A DNA stretch of 39,867 bases from a virus, in the IMG/VR virus record IMGVR_UViG_3300044684_000054, positions 1-39,867 of that record, one strand, 5' to 3'. Numbering within the stretch: the first letter of the stretch is position 1; each line of letters starts with the position of its first letter. The notes under the pieces are model-generated. The model did no database searches. It saw only the letters and a program-made list of their open reading frames with translations, and was not told where the DNA came from. Both the position numbers and the translations under genes were made by a program. Shown here piece after piece: positions 1 to 6,549 of this stretch.

Positions 1-127
1 TGACCCGCGCGGGATTGCCCCGATCAAGGTCAGCATACGATAGAGTGTTTTGAACATTTTTCGTACAAATATCGTACGATCAGCCATGGGCTTTGGTTTG
101 CGGGAATCAGAACGTGTAGCGCAGGTA
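1..127. repeat. Terminal direct repeat, left copy
   Basis: These 127 bases are identical to the last 127 bases of the window (39741-39867). They include the last 43 bases of the integrase gene and the start of the non-coding strip after it. The simplest reading is a circular 39,740 bp molecule whose ends were written out twice. 127 is a common largest k-mer in short-read assemblers, so the overlap is probably an assembly product and not a physical terminal repeat. Confidence 0.95.
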
Positions 128-317
128 TGACTTCTATTCTCTCGTAAGCCTTTGATTCAGTTAGGAAAAATGCATTTCTAATTAGCCGATTTGTGCCACG
201 AAACCGCGTTCCGCGACGTAATAAAATCAAGCACTTACGATGCCGTTCTGAACGACTCATGCCCATGGGAGTAGCATGCGCTAGAATCCATGCCGCGTCA
301 AATAAGGGGAAAAATAA
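44..317. other. Non-coding strip after integrase; probable attP region
   Basis: This 274 bp strip lies between the integrase stop and the first moron gene and holds no convincing gene. It is AT-richer than its surroundings. It contains the 10 bp palindrome ATCGTACGAT at about 72-81 and a second copy of TCGTAC about 11 bases upstream, the kind of short repeats expected around integrase or excisionase sites. In lambdoid and many podovirus prophages attP sits directly beside int, so this is the best place for it. No tRNA 3' end is recognisable, so the core site cannot be fixed. The promoter for the following gene must also be here; TAGAAT at 282-287 is a possible -10 without a good -35. Confidence 0.55.
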
Positions 318-1802
318 ATGGGGTACGTCGCGCCAGTCATGCTGTTGCTTGCTACGTTCGTTGCTGGGCAAAGCCTGATCGATGGCAGCATGAACGAGTT
401 CTATGCTATATGCGCCATCCTCGGACTGGGCATCTCATTTCTATTTTTCCTGTTCGGCGGATTCCGGATGCGTCGTGATGGGCTGTTCCTGTTCTTTGCC
501 CTACAGGCACTCATCTACGTCTATGCATCGCCACTGGCATCTCTGATCGTCGAGAACGATTGGAACACGCCAGAGTACCTTCAGTTGTGGGCTGGCGCAG
601 CATGGCTTCATCTGCTGCCGATGGTGATCGTCTATCGCGTGATGACACGCGGCCTGCCCGACATCAATGGCTTTCATATCAGCTACGCCAGCGAGAGAGC
701 GGTACGCCGATTCTCATATGCCCTTCTGGGGATGCTATCCATGTATTACGTGCGCGCGCTCACGGAGGGTTATTTCTTTCGGCGCATCGGCACTGAATAC
801 GCGGCAGAGCTCTTCGCCAATTTGAGCTATTTCGACCTAGTGCTGATCAAATTTCACGATTTGGTCGGGCCTGCCGTCATGCTGGTATCGCTGATCCTGT
901 GGCGGTCGAAGGGAGCGTCCAAGCAAATCAAGATCGTAGCCGTCGCCTTTGCAGCAGACATGCTGATGTTCGCGCTGCTGAACTCGCGCATCACGCTGGT
1001 ATCGCTATTTGTGCTATCCGCCATCGCCATGTTGTGGACAGGTGTGAAAATGCGCCGACTCGCACGCTGGTCGCCTCTATTGGCAATCTTGTTTGTGTAT
1101 TTTCTGTACACGCTTATCCGGTTCCGGGCAGCAGCTACCGCTGGGAATCCTGATTTCCTGCTGGCGATGAACCCGTTTGGTGACGCTATCGGGCCGTCGC
1201 AGGCCACGGCTGCCGAGTGGATCGACCGGACGAACTGCCTGGACCTGATCACGATTGCCCGCTTTGGCATCGAGAGAGCGGCACCTTTCGAGGTGTGGCA
1301 CAACCCATTCGTGACGCTGTTCGGGCCGCTGATCGGATCACCTGATGCTATGTATCTCAAGATGGAAGGTCTGACCACGGCGAAGGCCTATATGCTCTTG
1401 AACTTCACCCGCATCCCGCAGGTGGACTATCCAAGCTGCAGCCTGACGGATGCTTTCGCGGCGCTGTCGATGGGCGGGTTCCTGCTGGCCGGAATCGTGC
1501 AGGGCCTGATCTTCGGATTCATCACCCGCAGCCTGGTGCTCGGAGGATCAGGGTTCCGACTGCTCGCCACGGTGGTCGCGGCGTTCTACTTCATGTTGTT
1601 CGAGCAGGAATTCTTCGGCTTCGGCGTCGGTTGGGTGCGAGTTCTGCCGGTGCTGCTGATCCTTGGGCCGCTGATCCCAGTGCGCCGGTTCGTGTCGCTG
1701 GGTACGCTGGCGCGACGGAATCGTGCGCCAGTAATCCAAGCGACAAACGGAAACCCTATTTCTGGCAATCGGCCATTGCCTTCGGATTCCATCCGCACTT
1801 GA
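318..1802 (+). CDS. Polytopic membrane protein, O-antigen polymerase-like (lysogenic conversion candidate)
   Basis: A 494-residue protein made mostly of hydrophobic segments, about ten or more membrane helices, with a larger hydrophilic loop around residues 285-370 and a polar C-terminal tail. The layout recalls Wzy/oligosaccharide repeat-unit polymerases, but no invariant motif is visible, so the family call is an inference. AAGGGGA precedes the ATG at a usable distance. The gene sits alone on the plus strand between attP and the lysis genes, the classic place for a moron that remodels host surface polysaccharide and blocks superinfection. Its 3' end overlaps the convergent o-spanin gene by 47 bases. 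It could also be an unrelated membrane protein or glycosyltransferase-type enzyme. Confidence 0.6.
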   Translation: MGYVAPVMLLLATFVAGQSLIDGSMNEFYAICAILGLGISFLFFLFGGFRMRRDGLFLFFALQALIYVYASPLASLIVENDWNTPEYLQLWAGAAWLHLLPMVIVYRVMTRGLPDINGFHISYASERAVRRFSYALLGMLSMYYVRALTEGYFFRRIGTEYAAELFANLSYFDLVLIKFHDLVGPAVMLVSLILWRSKGASKQIKIVAVAFAADMLMFALLNSRITLVSLFVLSAIAMLWTGVKMRRLARWSPLLAILFVYFLYTLIRFRAAATAGNPDFLLAMNPFGDAIGPSQATAAEWIDRTNCLDLITIARFGIERAAPFEVWHNPFVTLFGPLIGSPDAMYLKMEGLTTAKAYMLLNFTRIPQVDYPSCSLTDAFAALSMGGFLLAGIVQGLIFGFITRSLVLGGSGFRLLATVVAAFYFMLFEQEFFGFGVGWVRVLPVLLILGPLIPVRRFVSLGTLARRNRAPVIQATNGNPISGNRPLPSDSIRT

Positions 1803-2022
1803 GCACTCCCGTACAGTTGTGCTCTTTGAGCTGTTTCGCCGTGCCATCGACAAACACATCTGCCTTGTCGACGTAGATCGGTTTGAAGGCCATGCATCCT
1901 GTATCAATGGTCTTCGTTCGTACGATAACCTCTGGCTGGCGCGCATCAGTTGCGGGTCCAGTAGTCGCGCAGGCTCCGAGCAGCATCGCCAGGAGCGGCG
2001 TCAGCAACACGATTTTCGACAT
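1756..2022 (-). CDS. Rz1: o-spanin, Rz1-like outer-membrane lipoprotein
   Basis: An 88-residue protein starting with a lipoprotein signal, ending in the lipobox LLGAC with the acylated cysteine at residue 18. The mature part is about 70 residues and has four further cysteines. The start at 2022 has a good Shine-Dalgarno (AAGGAG); the longer open frame upstream is the i-spanin gene read in another frame. Out-of-frame overlap with the preceding Rz-like gene is the hallmark of spanin pairs. The protein should sit in the inner leaflet of the outer membrane, bind the i-spanin across the periplasm and fuse the two membranes at the end of lysis. It is longer than lambda Rz1 (60 residues) and not especially proline-rich. 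Confidence 0.85.
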   Translation of the reverse strand: MSKIVLLTPLLAMLLGACATTGPATDARQPEVIVRTKTIDTGCMAFKPIYVDKADVFVDGTAKQLKEHNCTGVLKCGWNPKAMADCQK

Positions 2023-2248
2023 CGGTTCTCTCCTTTGCAGACGCAGCCGTTTGTGTCGCTGCATCCTCATTTGCCTTGGAAAGCGCTGCGTCGTTCTGCG
2101 CGGCGCGTGCTTCAGCTTCGGCGATGCGCTGATCAGCCTTGGCAGTCGCCACCTTGGCCTGCTGGTGGCGGAACACGCCGAACAAGACACCGGCCGCCGC
2201 CAGAACGAACGGCCACACCTTGACTACGATGTCGAGTAGCGCAGTCAT
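1946..2248 (-). CDS. Rz: i-spanin, Rz-like
   Basis: A 100-residue protein with one N-terminal membrane helix (about residues 6-26) followed by a charged, alanine-rich coiled-coil stretch (about residues 30-80). This is the topology of an inner-membrane spanin subunit. It overlaps the endolysin gene by ATGA and the o-spanin gene by 77 bases in a different frame. Together with the o-spanin it would bridge the periplasm in the last step of lysis. The call rests on topology and position, because spanins share little sequence. Confidence 0.85.
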   Translation of the reverse strand: MTALLDIVVKVWPFVLAAAGVLFGVFRHQQAKVATAKADQRIAEAEARAAQNDAALSKANEDAATQTAASAKERTDVENRVADAAPGDAARSLRDYWTRN

Positions 2249-2736
2249 TTCATCACCTCGATACGGGCCTGCTCATGTAGTGCATTCCAACTGTCGTGGC
2301 GCGGCTTGCCCGGGCGCCAGGTTCGCAGGTAGAGCGCCCATGCCCCATCGGTATCCGTGACGCTCGGCAACCGTTTCGGGTCGGTGAAGAGCATCAGGCG
2401 CGCCACGCCAGCTGCCAGCACATCGTCAGTGTCGAGTGAGCGGTAGATGACGTCCGGCTGGAAGAGAACGCCACGGGCCGCGCACAGGCGATCCAGCCAG
2501 TAACGGGATGCGTCGTGCAGGTAGACGCCATAGACGCCCCCGCGCGATGCTTTGGTGCCTTCCTCGAATTGCCAGAATCCCCGTGCTGGGCCGCCGATTT
2601 GGCGGCGATATTGAAAGCGGGATTCCTGTAATCCTGTCGACAGAAGCATGACGCGTGCTTCCTTCGTATCCATCGGTGCTGGAAGAATGGTAAGCGCCGG
2701 ATCAATGGCGGTCTTAACTACGTCACTCAGGTTCAC
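2245..2736 (-). CDS. Endolysin, lysozyme/transglycosylase-like
   Basis: A 163-residue protein. The segment around residues 35-58 (TGLQESRF, then GGPARGFWQFE) has a Glu followed by a Gly/Phe-rich patch, as in lysozyme-like and lytic-transglycosylase folds, so the Glu in QESRF is the likely catalytic acid. It resembles a small phage protein in Burkholderiales phages often annotated as endolysin. No signal peptide is present, so it should need the upstream holin to reach peptidoglycan. It overlaps the holin and i-spanin genes by four bases each, so translation is probably coupled. Enzyme class is inferred from the motif and the cassette, not certain. Confidence 0.75.
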   Translation of the reverse strand: MNLSDVVKTAIDPALTILPAPMDTKEARVMLLSTGLQESRFQYRRQIGGPARGFWQFEEGTKASRGGVYGVYLHDASRYWLDRLCAARGVLFQPDVIYRSLDTDDVLAAGVARLMLFTDPKRLPSVTDTDGAWALYLRTWRPGKPRHDSWNALHEQARIEVMK

Positions 2737-2990
2737 GGCTGCTCCTTCTCGTCATCCTTCGGCGTGCGGCGCAGCGCTGTGTAGCGCACGACGATGAGCA
2801 GGATGTACGAGCCGAGCGAAACCCAACGCGTAAGACCCTGCGGGAGTAGCGCCTTCAAATCAGGCGGCATCCCATTCCATGCATCCACCAGCGCAGGGCC
2901 GAACGCCATGAGCGCGGCGAACAATCCGGCCGCAATGACGGTGCCACGCTTATGAAGCTGGCGCCAGTTGTCTGCCATGGTGATCTTCAT
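2733..2990 (-). CDS. Holin, two-helix, with possible dual start
   Basis: An 85-residue protein with two membrane helices (about residues 17-36 and 56-75), a short linker and a charged C-terminus, as expected of a class II-type holin. It should form the inner-membrane lesion that releases the endolysin. The start at 2990 has GGAGGT seven bases upstream; the GTG at 2999 is too close to that site to use it. A second ATG lies four codons downstream (residue 5), so a longer and a shorter product differing by MKIT are possible, as for lambda S105/S107. It begins inside the stop of the previous gene (ATGA) and ends inside the start of the endolysin gene. Confidence 0.8.
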   Translation of the reverse strand: MKITMADNWRQLHKRGTVIAAGLFAALMAFGPALVDAWNGMPPDLKALLPQGLTRWVSLGSYILLIVVRYTALRRTPKDDEKEQP

Positions 2991-3304
2991 TTTGCCCACC
3001 TCCGAATATCAGGACGAGAGCCCGCAGCGTTCTCCATGAGATAACGGCGGATCTCCTTCACGTCCCCGCTAATGTCGTTGAGTTTCTGCGTCGTGTCGTC
3101 GCGTTGTTGCTTCATGTTGGATTCAAGACCGACGAAATGGCGCTCATGCTCGCGGTCGGTTTGCTCTAGGGCTTGTACCCGCCCGACCATCGCTGACCAA
3201 CCTGCAATCGCCATGACGGCCGCTCCGATGAGAGCTCCCGCTAGAGATTGCAGGTTGATCTTCTTTTCAAGCCACCATCGTTGACGGTTATCTTTCTCGT
3301 CCAT
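2987..3304 (-). CDS. Single-pass membrane protein with coiled coil, first gene of lysis cassette
   Basis: A 105-residue protein: charged N-terminus, one membrane helix at about residues 22-42, then a hydrophilic heptad-like region with many Glu, Gln and Asp. GGGAGGG precedes the ATG at 3304; a longer frame upstream has no support. It is coupled to the holin by ATGA overlap. It may be an antiholin or second holin, or a structural membrane protein. The fold does not decide between these, and no named family is recognised. Confidence 0.7.
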   Translation of the reverse strand: MDEKDNRQRWWLEKKINLQSLAGALIGAAVMAIAGWSAMVGRVQALEQTDREHERHFVGLESNMKQQRDDTTQKLNDISGDVKEIRRYLMENAAGSRPDIRRWAK

Positions 3305-3317
3305 CTTCCCTCCCTTA

Positions 3318-4211
3318 TCAGCGCGGACGCTGACACTCAATACGCCCGTAGACAGCGGACGTCGATGTCGAGAAAACATTGTTCGCCACTAGATAGATCG
3401 TCGTGGTTCCAGAAAGCAGAAGACGTCTCGAAGGCACGACAAAAGCCGCATTCAAGCCGCCTGTATTGGGCGGGCTGTAATTAGCAAAAAACGTGTCCAT
3501 GGTGGCGCTCGTAGTACTGATCGAGCCCGTGGACTGAGTAGTCACCGTCGTGGCGCCGTTGTTAAATACGACACTAGCTGTGCATTTCCATTCGCCAGCT
3601 CCAAGACTCACGCTTGTCACGTTGGCCGGAGTGTTGCTAGTGAGTGAAACGGGCGTATTGCTGTTAGTCGCGCAACCAGTTGGGGAACCGCCATTCGTTA
3701 CCTGAGCGCAGATGAATTCCCCAACCGTCCCAGCACTTGCGCTGTTATTCGTATTGGTGGCTGTAATACCCGCTGTCTGTGATGGAGTGATTGCGCCCGT
3801 AGCGGAAAGCGTGGTGAAAGCTCCCGACCCGGGCGTCGTGCCACCAATTGCACCAGGAGCGGAAAAAGTCGCACCTCCTAGAGTCGAGGCGTTGATTGCT
3901 GAGTTGCAAGAGAACCCTGAATTGCTTGTCCATAAGAGCGCATTCGTCGCAGCACTGCAACTCGGCACAGAAATGGCAGTAGGAGCCGCAGTAGCTGCGG
4001 TTGCATTTGCAATAACAGTGTTGGCGCCGACAGGAGTGAGACTGCTTGCTGTGACGTTTGCCCATGCTGGCGCTGTACCCGACCCAGTGGAAACGATAGC
4101 TTGCCCTGAGGTAGAGCCTGCCGGGTTGAGCAATTGGATCGGCGTCAGCGTAGCGGCGCCTGCTGACAGTGCGCACAGGATAGCGAGAAGACCGGTAAGG
4201 AGTCGTTTCAT
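3318..4211 (-). CDS. Exported phage-tail-like protein with signal peptide
   Basis: A 297-residue protein. Residues 1-20 form a textbook Sec signal (basic MKR, hydrophobic core, ALSAGA cleavage region). The mature part is rich in Ser, Thr, Ala and Asn and carries fibre-type repeats such as PGSGAFTTLSATG near the middle. The last 110 residues look like a beta-sandwich of the kind ending many tail fibres. At least six cysteines are spread through the mature part, fitting an oxidising compartment. AGAAGG precedes the ATG at 4211, and the longer frame upstream lacks a site. A Sec signal is unusual for a virion part because virions assemble in the cytoplasm. It lies between tailspike and lysis genes. 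It may be a secreted receptor-masking factor, an adhesin or a late-binding tail component; function unknown. Confidence 0.75.
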   Translation of the reverse strand: MKRLLTGLLAILCALSAGAATLTPIQLLNPAGSTSGQAIVSTGSGTAPAWANVTASSLTPVGANTVIANATAATAAPTAISVPSCSAATNALLWTSNSGFSCNSAINASTLGGATFSAPGAIGGTTPGSGAFTTLSATGAITPSQTAGITATNTNNSASAGTVGEFICAQVTNGGSPTGCATNSNTPVSLTSNTPANVTSVSLGAGEWKCTASVVFNNGATTVTTQSTGSISTTSATMDTFFANYSPPNTGGLNAAFVVPSRRLLLSGTTTIYLVANNVFSTSTSAVYGRIECQRPR

Positions 4212-4224
4212 GGCAGACCTTCTG

Positions 4225-6366
4225 TTAGGTGATGTAAGACGCGGACGTGATATTTCCTGTCGTGATGGTTGCGGCATTAGGGGCAGCAATCGAGAGGGGT
4301 GCGTTCGTTACATTCCCTGTGATGATGCAATCATTGGTCGCGCCAGATGTGGCTACAGAATTCAGCACAGCCGAATTCATGTTGATGAGATTGTCCGAGA
4401 CTCGGCTATTGAACGGATTCGGAAGTGCGACGCCTGCCCCAGTCGGAGCGGAGCTTTGCAATATATTGCCGACGATATTGAAGAGCTGAGCATTGGCCTG
4501 GGAATACACGCCAAACGCAGTGAACTTGATATAGCAGCTTGCTACTGTCACGCGTTTCGCGACTTGGGAATTGCCGTTTACGTTCACGCCCGTAGTGGCA
4601 TCCATCGTGACACCGCTGATCGTGACGCCATTGATAAATCCGGCCGCTTCTAGAACGATAGCTGAGCTAGACGCGACGATTTCACCGCCAGAAATCCCAG
4701 CATTTGCACGCGAGATGTCGAATCCATTCAGTACATTGGTAATGACGTTGTTGGCAAAAATGTGCGCAGCCGAGCCATTGGTGATGTAGTCGTAGATGCC
4801 GACAGCGTTGACAGAACCGACTGCCGCTTGCAACACGTTAGAGCTCACGGTGATAGAACCGGTATAGCTGACCCCGGCTGCCTGATTCAGCGTGATTCCG
4901 TATTGCGAGAAACCAGTGAGAACGTTATTGGCGATGACGATATTGTCAGCGGCGGAATTGATCAGAATTCCGTAAGTATTGATCGCACGCGCAACGTTCC
5001 CCGTAATACTTATCTCATGAGCTTCCCATTGCGGAGGATTAACAGATGCCGTATCTGAAGATTCCGCCTTGCAAAAATACAGTACGTTGTCGGCAGTATT
5101 ATCAGCGATAACGACGTTACGGCTACCCTGCGATGAATCAATACAAAAACCGTTGGTGACGTTGCGGAATGTGTTAGCTACCGCCTTTGCGTCATAACAA
5201 TTAGTGAACAGGATGGAATGATATGCAGGCCCATCAGTTGTGCATGCAATAACAGAAATATTCTTGTGATATTTAGATGCCGCATTTATGGGAAATTGCA
5301 CACCTCCAAGAACATCAATCAGAAGATTGGAGAAATAGCAATTGCGTACCATCGTGCCGTCTACAGAGCCATCTGCCGTGGGGTCAACGACTATGGAGCT
5401 ATAGCCCCCATCGAAGCACAGCGAATCGAGTTCAATATTCGTGCATGTCGCTGCCTTGAAAAAGCATTGGCGCGTCGTTGCATTGCCCCACAACAACCGG
5501 CTATTGCGCCCCACGCCAAACATCCGTTGACCGGAAGAGAGAAGCCATGCGGAAGTACGGTTCGGCTCGCTTCCAGGAAGGGCGGCCGCGATAGGAGCGA
5601 CCTTATACACGCCCTCTGGCCAGAAGACAGACTTGCCCGTGGCAATTGCCGCAGTACAGGCAGCGGTGTCATCCGTGACGCCATCTCCAACGGCTCCGAA
5701 ATCCTTGACGCTCACGAAATCGCGCAGCTTATCTTGGACGGTACGTGTAACCGCGCCAGCGCCAGCTTGGATGAAGGATAGCTTCGTGCTCTGGATGGCA
5801 GCATTCGACGCAACCGTCGAATCTGTTACCGTGCCGCTGGCAGGGACGCCAATCGGCAGGGTAGAGCCAATCTTGACCGTGACTTTCTGAACCCCAACCG
5901 GAATAGGCGAAGTAAGAGTCAGAAGAGGACCGTTTATGCTGCTGATCTGATCATCAGTCTGATATGCAGTGTCAAAGAAGAGCCACGTGTTGGCGATTGA
6001 GCCAGGCCCAACCGTCAGAGTGAGTTGATTCGTTACCCCAGGCGTGAAGTCAGTGCCCGCGACGAACACGTTGTCCGTCATGTTGCCGGTCAACCCCGCA
6101 TTGGGGTCTTCGGTGATACGATCCCAGATCAGATTGCCGCCCGAGTCCTTGACGACTTGGCGATACGTTCCACTGCCCCAGATGACAGCTTCTCCGCGTG
6201 AATCCAGGATCACCGGATTCGTGTTCAGGATGGTCTGATCCTTGTCCTGGTATGTGTTTTTCGGCGTGGACGTGTTGGGGATGTAGAAAAACACCTGTCC
6301 CCCGGCAAGCGGAGTGCCGTTGTTGTCATCGAAATGCGTGACTGCATTCGGGAGGATGGATGCCAT
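4225..6366 (-). CDS. Tailspike / receptor-binding protein, right-handed beta-helix
   Basis: A 713-residue protein. Residues 1-90 match the N-terminal virion-binding domain common in podovirus tail proteins (MASILPNAVTHF, GGQVFFYIP, NTYQD, NPVILDSRGEA). Residues 98-167 form a domain also found in the gene at 12869-13402. From about residue 215 (VKDFGAVGDGVTDDT, the signature of pectate-lyase-like spikes) to the end it is a long parallel beta-helix with repeated short N/G-rich turns. It should form trimers that bind and perhaps cut host surface polysaccharide. An upstream ATG at 6399 would add 11 residues, but its ribosome site is poorly spaced and the family normally begins at MAS. Catalytic residues cannot be assigned by eye. 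Confidence 0.9.
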   Translation of the reverse strand: MASILPNAVTHFDDNNGTPLAGGQVFFYIPNTSTPKNTYQDKDQTILNTNPVILDSRGEAVIWGSGTYRQVVKDSGGNLIWDRITEDPNAGLTGNMTDNVFVAGTDFTPGVTNQLTLTVGPGSIANTWLFFDTAYQTDDQISSINGPLLTLTSPIPVGVQKVTVKIGSTLPIGVPASGTVTDSTVASNAAIQSTKLSFIQAGAGAVTRTVQDKLRDFVSVKDFGAVGDGVTDDTAACTAAIATGKSVFWPEGVYKVAPIAAALPGSEPNRTSAWLLSSGQRMFGVGRNSRLLWGNATTRQCFFKAATCTNIELDSLCFDGGYSSIVVDPTADGSVDGTMVRNCYFSNLLIDVLGGVQFPINAASKYHKNISVIACTTDGPAYHSILFTNCYDAKAVANTFRNVTNGFCIDSSQGSRNVVIADNTADNVLYFCKAESSDTASVNPPQWEAHEISITGNVARAINTYGILINSAADNIVIANNVLTGFSQYGITLNQAAGVSYTGSITVSSNVLQAAVGSVNAVGIYDYITNGSAAHIFANNVITNVLNGFDISRANAGISGGEIVASSSAIVLEAAGFINGVTISGVTMDATTGVNVNGNSQVAKRVTVASCYIKFTAFGVYSQANAQLFNIVGNILQSSAPTGAGVALPNPFNSRVSDNLINMNSAVLNSVATSGATNDCIITGNVTNAPLSIAAPNAATITTGNITSASYIT

Positions 6367-6519
6367 CGCTTGACCTAGAGTAAAGACACGAGCGCTCATG
6401 CGCTTTTCGTTGTCTCTGCCCTAGGGAGACTGCTTAACGGGCCATCCGACGATTTAAGGCTCGCCTACACCTTTACTGCTATGCATGACGACACATTGCG
6501 TATCATCGGTACTGCCATA

Positions 6520-6544
6520 GGATCAGCCGTTATTTACGGCATCC
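6520..6544. repeat. Small inverted repeat after the ejection-protein gene
   Basis: GGAT-ca-GCCGT-tattt-ACGGC-ATCC forms a nine-pair stem with a two-base bulge, starting six bases beyond the stop of the transglycosylase gene (minus strand). No U-run follows on either strand, so it is not a standard terminator. It could slow transcription or protect an mRNA 3' end. It lies in a 183-base spacer before the tailspike gene. Confidence 0.35.
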
Positions 6545-6549
6545 GTTGC

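Noticed and set aside
1-127. Physical terminal repeat of the phage chromosome (direct terminal repeats as in T7)
   Set aside because: The repeat is exactly 127 bases, cuts into the integrase gene and matches an assembler k-mer; P22-like terminase relatives usually package by headful.
44-317. tRNA-derived attP core
   Set aside because: No recognisable tRNA or tmRNA 3' end lies after the integrase, so the core and target gene cannot be named from the sequence.
3712-4653. Plus-strand open frame across the exported protein and tailspike
   Set aside because: It is antisense to two well-supported genes, and its composition reflects the Thr/Ala-rich reverse strand.
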